Source of the DNA: Streptomyces sp. P9-A2
GTDB taxonomy: Bacteria; Actinomycetota; Actinomycetes; Streptomycetales; Streptomycetaceae
Length of the DNA: 64,000 nucleotides
Direction: 5' to 3'
NCBI RefSeq assembly: GCF_036634175.1
Contig: NZ_JAZIFX010000001.1
Location: forward strand, 2,914,001-2,978,000
Shown: one piece after another, positions 17,329 through 25,813 of the stretch
Position numbering within the stretch: the first letter of the stretch is position 1
Layout of the letters: every line of letters begins with the position of its first letter
The notes under the pieces: model-generated
Told to the model about the DNA's origin: nothing
Databases searched by the model: none
Seen by the model: only the letters and a program-made list of their open reading frames with translations
Position numbers and translations under genes: made by a program

Positions 17329-18446
17329 GCGTCCGCGATGAGTTCGTAGGACCGCAGGCGTACGTCACCGCTGTGCGCGTTCGCCGTGATCATCAGCTCG
17401 TCGGCGCCGGTGCGCTTGTGCAGGTCGTCCAGACCGGCGCGGACCTCGTCCGGGGTGCCGTACACGACGTTGGCGTTCCACGAGTCGACGAACTCCTGCT
17501 CCATCGGCGAGAACGGGTGCGCCTCGGCCTCCTCCGGGGTGGGAACCAGCCCGGGGCGGCCGGTGCGCAGCCGGACCATGTTGAGCGCGGCGGCCAGGAC
17601 CTGGCGCCGGGCCTCCTTCTCGTCCTCGGTCGCGAGCGCGGAGACGCCGATCATGGCGTAGGGCTCGTCGAGGACGTCGCTCGGGCTGAACGACTCACGG
17701 TAGAGGTCCAGCGCGGGGATCGTGTTCTGCGCCGAGAAGTGATGGGCGAAGGCGAAGGGCAGGCCGAGCATGCCGGCCAGCCGGGCGCTGAACCCGGAGG
17801 AGCCGAGCAGCCAGACCGGCGGCCGGTGCGGCGACTGCACCCCGCCCGGCGAGGTCGCCTGGACCGGTCCCGGGACGGCGTGTATCCGGTGGTAGTGGTG
17901 GCCGTCGGGGAAGTCGTCGTCCAGGAAGCGGATCAGCTCGGCGAGCTGCTGGGGGAAGTCGTCGGCGCCCTCGTTCAGCCGGTCGGTGCGGCGCAGCGCG
18001 GCGGCGGTGGCGCCGTCGGTGCCGGGGGCCCGGCCGAGGCCGAGGTCGATCCGGCCGGGGGCCAGCGCCTCCAGCGTGCCGAACTGCTCGGCGATGACGA
18101 GCGGGGCGTGGTTGGGCAGCATCACTCCGCCCGAACCGAGCCGGATGCGCTCGGTGTGCGCGGCGAGGTGGGCGAGGATCACGGCCGGGGACGAGGACGC
18201 CACACCGGGCATGGAGTGGTGCTCGGCGACCCAGTGGCGGTGGAAGCCGCGCGCCTCGGCGAGCCGGGCGAGGTCGACGCTGGTGCGCAGCGCGTCGGAG
18301 GCGGTCTGACCGGCCCCGACCGTGACCAGGTCCAGCACGGACAGCGGAACGGGCGCCGAGCCGTGCGTCACGCCGCGGATCCCGTCGGCTTCCCGGACCT
18401 CGCCGGCTCCTCGGCTCTCGGCGCCTGCGGTGTCGTCTGCGGCCAC
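17256..18446 (-). CDS. LLM-class flavin-dependent oxidoreductase
   Basis: 396 aa bacterial-luciferase-like monooxygenase. Family landmarks are the N-terminal [27 protein letters not shown] (the luciferase family EHH motif), [26 protein letters not shown] and [10 protein letters not shown]. It should bind FMN or F420 and oxidise a small organic molecule; the substrate is unknown. The GTG at 18446 is chosen because AGGAGG lies 10 nt upstream; a longer frame from 18611 runs through low-complexity repeats. Nearby isomerase/racemase, dehydrogenase, amidase and importer genes suggest it belongs to the same catabolic cluster. Its C-terminus is the PTTGS repeat shared with cdgA. Confidence 0.87.
   Translation of the reverse strand: MAADDTAGAESRGAGEVREADGIRGVTHGSAPVPLSVLDLVTVGAGQTASDALRTSVDLARLAEARGFHRHWVAEHHSMPGVASSSPAVILAHLAAHTERIRLGSGGVMLPNHAPLVIAEQFGTLEALAPGRIDLGLGRAPGTDGATAAALRRTDRLNEGADDFPQQLAELIRFLDDDFPDGHHYHRIHAVPGPVQATSPGGVQSPHRPPVWLLGSSGFSARLAGMLGLPFAFAHHFSAQNTIPALDLYRESFSPSDVLDEPYAMIGVSALATEDEKEARRQVLAAALNMVRLRTGRPGLVPTPEEAEAHPFSPMEQEFVDSWNANVVYGTPDEVRAGLDDLHKRTGADELMITANAHSGDVRLRSYELIADAYGLPTTGSPTTGLPTTGSPTTSA
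17266..17325. repeat. four 15-bp repeats encoding two convergent C-termini
   Basis: Exactly four copies of GTCGTCGGCGACCCG (alternating GAC/AAC) end 1 bp before the cdgA stop. On the plus strand they encode [10 protein letters not shown]; on the minus strand, in another register, they encode [10 protein letters not shown] repeats at the C-terminus of the LLM oxidoreductase. Confidence 0.95.
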
Positions 18447-18552
18447 GGTGGGGTGCCTCCTGTTTCGAGTGACGTTCGCCGTCTTCGCAACAGGAGACCG
18501 CCCCCGCTTATTCCCTGGCGGGACGCCCGAGGGCCGCCCCGGGACCCCACAT

Positions 18553-18640
18553 GGCTCCGTACGGAGCCGTACGGCTCCACATGGCTCCGTACTCGCTCCA
18601 CGGAACTCCACGCGGCTGGGGCACGGAACTCCACGCGGCT
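18553..18640. repeat. 16-bp palindrome and 23-bp direct repeats
   Basis: Perfect palindrome GGCTCCGTACGGAGCC at 18553-18568, flanked by two copies of CACATGGCTCCGTAC, then a direct repeat of CACGGAACTCCACGCGGCT at 18599 and 18622. All of it lies between the LLM gene start and the stop of the upstream isomerase gene. It may act as a terminator or operator; nothing proves either. Confidence 0.7.
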
Positions 18641-18650
18641 CCGCGGGCCG

Positions 18651-19382
18651 CTACGCCTGCACGATCGGTTCCCGCGTGAACAGGGCGCCCAGGCTCGGCG
18701 CGTTCACCCGGCGGTCGGCCAGGCGCAGCCCCTCCCAGACGGAGACCTGGTTGGCGGTGAGGACCGGTTTGCCGAGCTCCTTCTCGAGGGCCGGGAGGTG
18801 GGCGGCCGTGTGCAGGGCCGTGTCGGGGAGGAGGAGGGCCTGGGCGTCCGGGTGGTCGGCCGCGCGGGCGAGGGCGAACAGCTCGGCCTCGCCCCAGGTG
18901 CCGACCTCCGCCGCCGTGATGACCCCGGAGCTGGTCACCGCGGTCACCTCCACCCCGCCGGCCGCCAGGAACTCCGCGAAGAGCGTGGCCACGTCGTCCG
19001 GGTAGGTCGCCCCGACGGCGACCCGCCGGGCCCCGATCTCCCGCGCCGCGTGCACGAAGGCGAAGGACGTGGAGGAGGCGGGCAGGCCCGCCGTACGGGC
19101 GAGGGCGCGCACCTGCTCGTGGGCGCCCTCCCAGCCGCGGACGAAGCTGCCGCTGGTACAGGCCCACACCACGGCGTCGGCGCCGGTGAGCCGCAGTTCC
19201 TGGAGGCCGGCCGCGAGCCGGTCGGCCGCGCCCATCTCGAGCAGGGCGTCGGCCCGGTGCGCGTCCTCACCGATCTCGGTGTGCACCAGGTCCACCCGTA
19301 CGTCGCTGCCCAGCAGTTGCTCGATGCGCGGATAGTCGTCCTCGGCGGAGTGTCCGGGGTAGAGGAATCCCAGTGCGGTCAT
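18651..19382 (-). CDS. maleate cis-trans isomerase / Asp-Glu racemase family protein A
   Basis: 243 aa member of the maleate isomerase / Asp-Glu racemase superfamily. It keeps the first catalytic Cys in VVWACTSGSFV (Cys75), but the position of the second Cys (SCTN in the neighbour) reads LPDTAL with Asp187. The family fold is otherwise complete (ALGFLYPGHSAEDDYPRIE, RRVAVGATYPDDVATLF, KPVLTANQVSVWEGLRL). Two-Cys members isomerise maleate or racemise; members with one Cys act as decarboxylases or hydrolases, so the reaction here may differ. The ATG overlaps the stop of the upstream paralogue by 4 nt (ATGA), so the two are coupled and may form a heteromeric enzyme or sequential steps. Related EutA proteins occur in ectoine-utilisation clusters. 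Confidence 0.87.
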   Translation of the reverse strand: MTALGFLYPGHSAEDDYPRIEQLLGSDVRVDLVHTEIGEDAHRADALLEMGAADRLAAGLQELRLTGADAVVWACTSGSFVRGWEGAHEQVRALARTAGLPASSTSFAFVHAAREIGARRVAVGATYPDDVATLFAEFLAAGGVEVTAVTSSGVITAAEVGTWGEAELFALARAADHPDAQALLLPDTALHTAAHLPALEKELGKPVLTANQVSVWEGLRLADRRVNAPSLGALFTREPIVQA

Positions 19383-20404
19383 GTCCAGCCTTCCTGCTGC
19401 TTCTCGTCCGGTCCGCCGGACACGCCCTGCGCGCCCGGCACACCCTGCGCGTCCGACACGCCGTGCGCGCCCCGCACGTCCGGTGGCTCCTGCCCTTCCG
19501 GCAGTACGGAGCCGGTCGGCACCACCGGTCCGGCGGCCGGCACCACCGGTCCGGCGGCCGGCACCACCGGTCCGGCGGCCGGCACCACGGTGCCGGCCGC
19601 CGGGCCCGGCAGTGCGCTCCCGGTACAGCTACCGCTACCACTACCGGTGCCGGTGCGCGCCGACGTGTCGATCAGCGCCTGATACGGTCCCACCGCTCGG
19701 GTACCCAGTCGGCGCAACGCCGCCCACATGGTCACCTGGTTGGCCGAGATCACCGGTATGCGCAGTTCCGCCTCCAGTTGCGGAATCACGTCGTAGGTCG
19801 GCAGGTTGGTGCAGGACAGGAACAGCGCGTCCGCCGCACCGAGCCGGCCGCGCGCCGCCGCCCGCCGGGCCATGTCGACCACCTCGCGGTAGGCGACCTT
19901 CCAGATCTGCCGGGTCAGGCCCATGTACGCGCGGCCGGTGACCGTGACCCCGGCCTGCGCCACGTACTCCTCCAGCGCCCGGGTCACCGACACGGTGTAG
20001 GGCGTCACCAGCGCCAGCCGCCGTACGTCCAGCTCCACCAACGCCTCCAGCAGTGCGCCCGAGGTGGTGATCGCGGGGACCGAGCCGGCCCTGCTCATCG
20101 CCTCGCACATGGCGTGCTCACCCATGGCCCCGCCGACGAAGCTGCCCGACGTACAGGCGTACGCGACGACCTCGGGGGTGACCTCGGTGAGGGTGCCCAC
20201 GGCATTCTGGAGGGTCTCGTGCTCGCTGATCATGCGGGCGAGGTCCAGGCTCACCTCGACCGGCACGTACGGCGTCCGGGTGACGTGCAGGGACACGTCG
20301 TCGGGCGTCCACCGCCACAGCTCGCGGTCCAGCGCGAAGTCGAAGGGGGCGACCACCCCGACACCGCGCTGCGGGCCTGGTCCGCCGAGAAAGGAGACGT
20401 CCAT
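19379..20404 (-). CDS. maleate cis-trans isomerase / Asp-Glu racemase family protein B
   Basis: 341 aa paralogue of the next gene, with both catalytic cysteines: AYACTSGSFVGG (Cys84) and LFLSCTNLPTYD (Cys198). It also has LALVTPYTVSVTRALEEY and ISANQVTMWAALRRLG. This is the full two-Cys arrangement of maleate cis-trans isomerase and EutA-like proteins. The ATG at 20404 (MDVSFLGG) has GAGG upstream; 11 further residues would be added from 20437. The C-terminal 80 residues are atypical: a 7-residue repeat AAGPVVP encoded by a 21-bp array, then a Gly/Gln tail, not part of the fold. Divergent from the hydroxyacid dehydrogenase gene across 137 bp, which should contain a shared control region. Confidence 0.87.
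   Translation of the reverse strand: MDVSFLGGPGPQRGVGVVAPFDFALDRELWRWTPDDVSLHVTRTPYVPVEVSLDLARMISEHETLQNAVGTLTEVTPEVVAYACTSGSFVGGAMGEHAMCEAMSRAGSVPAITTSGALLEALVELDVRRLALVTPYTVSVTRALEEYVAQAGVTVTGRAYMGLTRQIWKVAYREVVDMARRAAARGRLGAADALFLSCTNLPTYDVIPQLEAELRIPVISANQVTMWAALRRLGTRAVGPYQALIDTSARTGTGSGSGSCTGSALPGPAAGTVVPAAGPVVPAAGPVVPAAGPVVPTGSVLPEGQEPPDVRGAHGVSDAQGVPGAQGVSGGPDEKQQEGWT
19517..19600. repeat. 21-bp tandem array within the racemase B coding sequence
   Basis: Four copies of CGGCACCACCGGTCCGGCGGC (the fourth diverged). In frame on the minus strand they encode AAGPVVP heptapeptides in the C-terminal tail of the upstream isomerase. Confidence 0.92.
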
Positions 20405-20541
20405 GTCAGCACCGGCCTCACGGTGAGAGACGAGCACGCAACGGTTCGTGGAAACGCCCGTGTTGACGACGGTAGGTTCGGGGTGCCAGCGTGGTCAATC
20501 CGTACATCTCAGACTTCCGGTCCTATGAGGGAAAGGCAGCC

Positions 20542-21627
20542 ATGACCTCTCCTCGGACGACCCCCTCGACCGGCCCCGCGGCCGGCCCCTCGACCAGTCC
20601 TTCGACCGGCCCTTCGACCGGCCCTTCGACCGGCCGTTCCCTCACCCCCGGGATCTCTTCCGTGCCCCTTCCCACGCTGCTCGTCCTGGACGCCGATCCG
20701 CCGCCCCGGCTGGGCCGGCTGACCGGCAGGGTCCGCGTCGAGCACGCGGACGCCTCGACGCTCGCCGAGCGGCTTCCCTCCGCCGACGTGCTGCTGGTCT
20801 GGGACTTCACCTCGCACGCGGTACGCGCCGCCTGGCCGGGCGAGGGCCCCAGGCCGCGCTGGGTGCACACGGCGAGCGCGGGCGTGGACCATCTGATGTG
20901 TCCGGAACTCGCCGTCTCCGACACGGTGGTCACCAACGCGCGCGGTGTCTTCGACCGGCCGATCGCCGAGTACGTCGCCGCGCTCGTGCTGGCGATGGCG
21001 AAGGACCTGCCGCGGACGCTGGCGCTCCAGCGGGAGCGGACCTGGCTCCACCGCGAGTCGCGCGGGGTCGCCGGGACCCGTGCCTGCGTCGTCGGATCGG
21101 GGCCGATCGGCCGGGCGGTCGCCGGCACGCTCGAGGCGCTCGGCGTCACCACCGCGCTGGTCGGCCGCACCGCGCGCGCGGGGTCGGACGGCACCGCGGC
21201 CGTGCACGGCGCCGAGGACCTGGACCGGCTGATCGCCCGCGCCGACTGGGTGGTCGCCGCCGCGCCGCTCACCGAGCAGACCCGGGGCATGTTCGACGCC
21301 CGCCGTTTCGGGCTGATGCAGCCGTCCGCCCACTTCGTCAACATCGGCCGCGGACCGCTGGTCGTCGAGGACGCGCTCGCCGAGGCGCTGGAACGGCGCC
21401 GGCTCGCGGGCGCCGCCCTGGACGTCTTCACGTCCGAGCCGCTCACCCCGGACAGCCCGCTGTGGGATGTGCCGGGACTGATCGTGTCCCCGCACATGAG
21501 CGGGGACACCCTGGGGTGGCGGGACGAACTCGGCGCCCAGTTCGTGGAGTTGTACGAGCTCTGGGCCGCCGGCAAGCCACTGGTGAACGTGGTCGACAAG
21601 CAGCGTGGGTATGTACCCGGACACTGA
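20542..21627 (+). CDS. D-2-hydroxyacid dehydrogenase
   Basis: 361 aa NAD(P)-dependent dehydrogenase. The Rossmann dinucleotide loop is CVVGSGPIGRAVAGTLEALG; substrate and catalytic residues are in WVHTASAGVDHL, FVNIGRGPLVVEDALAEAL, the Asp in LDVFTSEPL and the catalytic His in VSPHMSGDT. The family reduces 2-keto acids to D-2-hydroxyacids or the reverse. ATG at 20542 has GGGAAAGG upstream. The first 35 residues are an (S/T)-G-P-S-T repeat, again repetitive DNA; an alternative start at a GTG near 20661 would remove it. It starts the plus-strand side of the catabolic cluster and is followed by the amidase after 62 bp. Confidence 0.88.
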   Translation: MTSPRTTPSTGPAAGPSTSPSTGPSTGPSTGRSLTPGISSVPLPTLLVLDADPPPRLGRLTGRVRVEHADASTLAERLPSADVLLVWDFTSHAVRAAWPGEGPRPRWVHTASAGVDHLMCPELAVSDTVVTNARGVFDRPIAEYVAALVLAMAKDLPRTLALQRERTWLHRESRGVAGTRACVVGSGPIGRAVAGTLEALGVTTALVGRTARAGSDGTAAVHGAEDLDRLIARADWVVAAAPLTEQTRGMFDARRFGLMQPSAHFVNIGRGPLVVEDALAEALERRRLAGAALDVFTSEPLTPDSPLWDVPGLIVSPHMSGDTLGWRDELGAQFVELYELWAAGKPLVNVVDKQRGYVPGH

Positions 21628-21689
21628 CCCGCCCGGCGTCCGCCGGCACCCCCGGCCCGCCCGGCACCCCTGACCACCCGGGAGCGTGG

Positions 21690-23111
21690 ATGACCCGAGG
21701 CACCGACCCCACCGACCGCACCGCTCTCACATCCCTCACCGCCGTGCGGCTCCTCGACGGCTACCGCACCGGCGCGTTCGGTCCCGTGGCGGTGACCCGC
21801 GCGGCGCTGGAGCGGGCCCAGGAGATCCAGCCGGAGGTGAACGCGTTCGTCCGGCTCTTCCCCGATCAGGCGCTGGAACAGGCCGCCGCGTCCGAGGAGC
21901 GGTGGCGGCGCGGCGAGCCGCACGGGCTGCTCGACGGGGTGCCGGTCACGGTGAAGGACATCCTGCTGCTGCGCGGCGCCCCGACCCTGCGCGGCTCGCG
22001 CGCCGTCGACCCGGCGGCGGGCCGCTGGGACGAGGACGCGCCGTCGGTGGCCCGGCTGCGGGAGCACGGCGCCGTCTTCCTGGGCAAGACGACGACCCCC
22101 GAGTTCGGCTGGAAGGCCGTGACGGACTCCCCGCTCAGCGGCGTCACCCGCAACCCGTACGACCCGGCGCGCACCGCCGGGGGCTCCAGCGGGGGCGCGG
22201 CGGCTGCCGTGGCGCTGGGCGCGGGACCGCTGGCGCTGGGGACGGACGGCGGGGGCAGTGTCCGCATCCCGGCGGCGTTCTGCGGCGTCTTCGCGCTGAA
22301 GCCGACGTACGGGAGGGTGCCGCTGTATCCGGCGAGCGCGTTCGGCACGCTGGCGCACGTCGGCCCGATGACGCGGGACGCGGCGGACGCGGCGCTGATG
22401 ATGGATGTGATCAGCGGCCCGGACTCCCGCGACTGGTCGGCGCTGGCCCCGTCGCCCGGCTCGTTCCGGGAGGGGCTGGGCGGCGGGGTGCGGGGGCTGC
22501 GGGTGGCGTACTCGCCGTCGCTGGGCGGGCAGGTCGCGGTGGCGCCGCAGGTCGCGGCGGCGGTGCGGCGGGCGGTGGAGCGGCTGGCCGCGCTCGGCGC
22601 GTACGTGGAGGAGACCGACCCGGACTTCTCGGATCCGGCGGACGCCTTCCACACCCTGTGGTTCTCCGGGGCGGCGCGGGTGGTGCAGCACCTCACCCGT
22701 GAGCAGCGGGGGCTGCTGGATCCCGGGCTGCGCGAGATCTGCGCCACCGGGGCGCGCCGGTCGGCGCTGGACTACCTGGCGGCGGTCGACGTCCGGATGG
22801 ATCTGGGCCGGCGCATGGGCCGTTTCCACGACACGTACGACCTGCTGGTCACTCCGACCGTGCCCCGCACCGCGTTCGAGGCGGGCGTGGAGGTGCCGAA
22901 GGGATCGGGACACCGGCGGTGGACGGGCTGGACCCCGTTCACCTACCCGTTCAACCTGACCCAGCAGCCCGCGGCGACCGTCCCCGTCGGCACCGACGCG
23001 GCCGGACTGCCGATCGGCGTCCAGCTCGTGGCCGCCCGCCACGCCGACGCGCTGGTACTGCGGGCGGCCCACGCACTGTACGAGTCCGGTACGGCCGGGG
23101 CGGCCGGGTAG
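21690..23111 (+). CDS. amidase (amidase signature family)
   Basis: 473 aa hydrolase with the Lys-Ser-Ser catalytic triad: Lys in [10 protein letters not shown], Ser in the Gly-rich [12 protein letters not shown], and Ser in [14 protein letters not shown]. It hydrolyses C-N bonds of small amides; the substrate is unknown but probably enters through the adjacent importer. Residues 10-60 form the usual helical N-terminus, and [12 protein letters not shown] and [14 protein letters not shown] mark the C-terminal part. ATG at 21690 with GGAG 5 nt upstream. Same direction as the hydroxyacid dehydrogenase (62 bp gap), so co-transcribed. A long GC-rich repeat follows its stop. Confidence 0.9.
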   Translation: MTRGTDPTDRTALTSLTAVRLLDGYRTGAFGPVAVTRAALERAQEIQPEVNAFVRLFPDQALEQAAASEERWRRGEPHGLLDGVPVTVKDILLLRGAPTLRGSRAVDPAAGRWDEDAPSVARLREHGAVFLGKTTTPEFGWKAVTDSPLSGVTRNPYDPARTAGGSSGGAAAAVALGAGPLALGTDGGGSVRIPAAFCGVFALKPTYGRVPLYPASAFGTLAHVGPMTRDAADAALMMDVISGPDSRDWSALAPSPGSFREGLGGGVRGLRVAYSPSLGGQVAVAPQVAAAVRRAVERLAALGAYVEETDPDFSDPADAFHTLWFSGAARVVQHLTREQRGLLDPGLREICATGARRSALDYLAAVDVRMDLGRRMGRFHDTYDLLVTPTVPRTAFEAGVEVPKGSGHRRWTGWTPFTYPFNLTQQPAATVPVGTDAAGLPIGVQLVAARHADALVLRAAHALYESGTAGAAG

Positions 23112-23581
23112 CCCGAGGGTCCGCCGGGCCCTCCGAAGGGCCCGGCGGGTCCGGGGCGTCCGGCAGGCCCGAGGGGCCCGGCAGGTCCGGAGCGTCCGGC
23201 AGGCCCGGGGAGGGCCCGGGGCGGCCAAGGGCCCGGCAGGTCCGGGGCGTCCGGCGGGTCCGGGGCCCGGCAAGCCCAGGGCCTCCGGCGGACCCGAGGC
23301 CCGGCAAGCCCAGGGCCTCCGGCGGACCCGAGGGGCCCGGCAAGCCCAGGGCCTCCGGCGGACCCGAGGGGCCCGGCAAGCCCAGGGCCTCCGGCGGACC
23401 CGAGGGGCCCGGCAGGTCCGGAGCGTCCGGCAGGTCCGGGGCCTCCGGCGGACCCGAGGGGCCCGGCAAGCCCAGGGCCTCCGGCGGACCCGAGGGGCCC
23501 GGCAGGTCCGGGGCGTCCGGCAGGTCCGGGGCCCGGCAGGTCCGGCAGGTCCGAGGGGACCGGGGCCCGGAGGGACCGGGA
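23112..23581. repeat. 470-bp GC-rich repeat tract, 36-bp units with 9-bp substructure
   Basis: Whole space between the convergent amidase and DUF3830 genes. The clearest unit is 36 bp with core AAGCCCAGGGCCTCCGGCGG at 23272, 23306, 23342, 23378 and 23468 (one spacing is 34, others 36 or multiples of 18). Flanking parts are degenerate GGTCCGGxxGTCCGGCA units. On the minus strand one frame, which directly continues the DUF3830 reading frame past its TGA, encodes perfect Gly-X-Y triplets ([12 protein letters not shown]). Confidence 0.9.
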
Positions 23582-24076
23582 TCACGCCCGCCGGAAGCTG
23601 AGGCTCTCCCCCGCCGCGCCCGTGCGCCACAGGTCGTTGCACCCGTCGGCCATCTCCGCCAGGCCCTCGACGACCTGGCCCCAGACGATGCCGGGCACCC
23701 AGCCCACGTCGCCGTTCAGCAGCAGGTTGTTGCGCTCGTAGAACAGGGCCAGGTCCACGACCGTGGCGCCGGGGCCGACCTCGCGGTCGTAGCCGTAGGC
23801 CTTGGTGCCCAGTTCCGCGCCCGCGAAGGAGAAATAACAGAGATCTCCCGGAATAGGGGTGACCGTCGGGTTCTCCAGCGGCGGCTCGGACGGAGCGAAA
23901 GGCGGGAAAAGGGCATAGATCTCGTTGCGGGCGTATTTGGCGTGATAGACGTCGCCGGACAGGGGCAGGGAGTCCCAGACGGCCGCGCAGGTGACCGGCG
24001 CGCGATCGTCGAGCAATCGGGCGGTACAGGTGATTCCACGTTTGACCAGGGAGACCTCGACATATCGGTGAATCAT
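23582..24076 (-). CDS. DUF3830 family protein (cyclophilin-like fold)
   Basis: 164 aa protein beginning MIHRYVEVSLVKRGITCTARLL and continuing APVTCAAVWDSLPLSGDVYHAKYARNEIYALFPPF, IPGDLCYFSFAGAELG and ALFYERNNLLLNGDVGWVPG. These are the landmarks I associate with DUF3830, a small beta-barrel often found in amidase/racemase/importer clusters; the function is unknown but a ligand-binding or lyase role is suspected. The ATG at 24076 is used; one three codons upstream (24085) is possible. The reading frame extends much further upstream, but that part is antisense to the binding-protein gene. It is divergent from the importer operon (97 bp). After the stop the same frame runs into a collagen-like repeat. 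Confidence 0.82.
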   Translation of the reverse strand: MIHRYVEVSLVKRGITCTARLLDDRAPVTCAAVWDSLPLSGDVYHAKYARNEIYALFPPFAPSEPPLENPTVTPIPGDLCYFSFAGAELGTKAYGYDREVGPGATVVDLALFYERNNLLLNGDVGWVPGIVWGQVVEGLAEMADGCNDLWRTGAAGESLSFRRA

Positions 24077-24173
24077 GTGCCCCATCGTCCCGCACCGGTC
24101 AAGGCCACCCGACCGCCGAACGGGGCCGAAAATGGCGGGAATACTCGGCATTGATTCGGGTAGCCGCGCCGCC

Positions 24174-25100
24174 ATGGCTCCACCACTGGGAATACCACTG
24201 AGACGACGCGGGGAAGCGTCCGCGCCCGTCGGGCCCTCACGCCGGTCGCTGCTCGCGGGGGTCGCGGCGCTCGGCGCACTGGGCGCGGCGGGCTGCTCGC
24301 GCGTCCCCACCGAGGCGAGCACGGGCGGCGGTGACCAGCTCGAACGGCTCAAGGCGGCGGGTGTGGTCCGGCTGGGCATCGCCGGCGAGATCCCCTTCGG
24401 CTACATCGACAAGGACGGCAACCTGACCGGGGAGGCACCGGAGCTCGCGAAGGTCATCTTCAAGCGGCTCGGCGTGGAGCGGGTGCAGCCCGTGCCCACC
24501 GAGTTCGGTTCGCTGATCCCGGGCCTGAACTCGCAGCAGTTCGACGTCGTGGCCGCCGGGATGTACATCAATCCCGAGCGCTGCGAGCAGGTCATATTCT
24601 CCGACCCCGACTACCAGATGCTCGATTCCTTCATCGTACGCAAAGGCAACCCGAAAGGGCTGACCAGCTACAAGGACGTCGTCGAGAAGAAGGCGAAATT
24701 CGCCACCGGCACCGGGTACGCGGAGATCGCGTACGCGGTCGAGGCCGGATATCCGGAGGGCGACATTCTGATCGTCCCCGACCAGGTCGCCGGGCTGAAC
24801 GCGGTGGAGGCCGGGCGGGTCGACGTCTTCGCCGGTACCGCGCTCACCACCCGCGAGGTGGTGAAGAAGTCCGCGAGGGCGGAGGCCACCGAGCCGTTCC
24901 AGCCGATCGTCGGCGGGGAGCCGCACACCGACGGCGGCGGTTTCGCGTTCCGTCCCACCGAGACGAATCTGCGCGACGCGTTCAACGAGGAGCTGGCGAA
25001 GCTGAAGGAGAGCGGCGAGCTGCTGCGGATCCTGCGGCCGTTCGGTTTCACCGAGGACGAGATGACGGATCTGACCGCGAAGGAGCTGTGCGGCGGATGA
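24174..25100 (+). CDS. ehuB: EhuB-type ABC transporter solute-binding lipoprotein
   Basis: 308 aa extracellular substrate-binding protein of the amino-acid/ectoine type (family 3). The twin-arginine signal SRRSLLAGVAALGALGAAGC ends in a lipobox, so it is a Tat-exported lipoprotein. The mature part shows GVVRLGIAGEIPFGYIDKDG, GEAPELAKVIFKRLG, FGSLIPGLNSQQFDVVAAGM and FATGTGYAEIAYAV. It is closest to proteins called EhuB (ectoine/hydroxyectoine), but binding specificity cannot be proven from motifs. ATG at 24174 is the chosen start; another at 24132 would lengthen the leader. It is the first gene of a four-gene importer operon with ATGA overlaps. Associated isomerase, amidase and DUF3830 genes suggest a nitrogen-containing compatible solute or derivative as substrate. 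Confidence 0.85.
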   Translation: MAPPLGIPLRRRGEASAPVGPSRRSLLAGVAALGALGAAGCSRVPTEASTGGGDQLERLKAAGVVRLGIAGEIPFGYIDKDGNLTGEAPELAKVIFKRLGVERVQPVPTEFGSLIPGLNSQQFDVVAAGMYINPERCEQVIFSDPDYQMLDSFIVRKGNPKGLTSYKDVVEKKAKFATGTGYAEIAYAVEAGYPEGDILIVPDQVAGLNAVEAGRVDVFAGTALTTREVVKKSARAEATEPFQPIVGGEPHTDGGGFAFRPTETNLRDAFNEELAKLKESGELLRILRPFGFTEDEMTDLTAKELCGG

Positions 25101-25813
25101 CCTCAGGACTCTGGGAACTCGTACTCAAGGGCGTCTGGGTCACGATCCAGCTGCTGGTGCTCAGCGCGCTGCTCGCGGCCGCGGTCTCCTTCGTGGTCGG
25201 TATCGCGCGCACCCACCGGCTGAAGTTCGTCCGCTTCCTCGCGGGCCTCTACACCGAGGTGTTCCGCGGCACCTCGGCGCTGGTGATGATCTTCTGGGTG
25301 TTCTTCGTGCTGCCCCCGGCCTTCGGCTGGCAGCTGGTGCCGCTGTGGGCGGGCACGCTGGCGCTCGGCCTGACGTACGGCGCCTACGGCTCGGAGATCG
25401 TGCGCGGCGCGCTGGCCGCCGTCGACCCGGCGCAGCGCGAGGGCGGGATCGCCCTCAGTTTCACGCCCGCGCAGCGGATGCGGCTGATCATGCTGCCGCA
25501 GGCGGTGCCGGAGATGATCCCGCCGTTCTCCAACCTGCTAATCGAGCTGCTCAAGGGCACCGCCCTGGTGTCGATCATGGGCATGGGTGATCTGGCGTTC
25601 AGCGGCAACCTGGTGCGCCTGGCACTGCAGGAGAGCGCCGAGATCTACACGTACATCCTGCTCATCTACTTCGTGATCGCCTTCCTGCTCACCCGGATCA
25701 TGCGCGGTCTGGAGAAGAAGCTGAAGGCCGGCGTCGGAAAGAAGCCCGTGCCCGAACCCGATCTGGAACTGAAGCGGGCCGAGACGACCGGTGTCGGCGG
25801 GGGTGGTGTCTGA
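25097..25813 (+). CDS. ehuC: EhuC-type ABC transporter permease
   Basis: 238 aa inner-membrane permease of the His/Glu/Gln/Arg/opine family, with about five transmembrane segments starting LVLKGVWVTIQLLVLSALLA. The EAA loop contacting the ATPase is GGIALSFTPAQRMRLIMLPQ. The ATG at 25097 overlaps the ehuB stop (ATGA), and the gene's own stop overlaps the next ATG. The cytoplasmic C-terminus (about 205-238) is charged. It forms the channel together with the following permease. Confidence 0.92.
   Translation: MTSGLWELVLKGVWVTIQLLVLSALLAAAVSFVVGIARTHRLKFVRFLAGLYTEVFRGTSALVMIFWVFFVLPPAFGWQLVPLWAGTLALGLTYGAYGSEIVRGALAAVDPAQREGGIALSFTPAQRMRLIMLPQAVPEMIPPFSNLLIELLKGTALVSIMGMGDLAFSGNLVRLALQESAEIYTYILLIYFVIAFLLTRIMRGLEKKLKAGVGKKPVPEPDLELKRAETTGVGGGGV

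Noticed and set aside
16128..19682. Very long open frame on the plus strand (over 1100 codons)
   Set aside because: It is antisense or out of frame to cdgA, the LLM oxidoreductase and both isomerases, which have full domain motifs. It is a by-product of high G+C.
23272..23500. 36-bp repeats as a CRISPR array
   Set aside because: The units are directly adjacent without unique spacers, vary in sequence and length, and no cas gene is nearby. The Cas4-like nuclease at 7841 belongs to a helicase operon.
20523..24095. Long minus-strand frame over the dehydrogenase, amidase and repeat tract
   Set aside because: Arg/Pro-rich shadow of conserved plus-strand genes; no domain and no ribosome-binding site.
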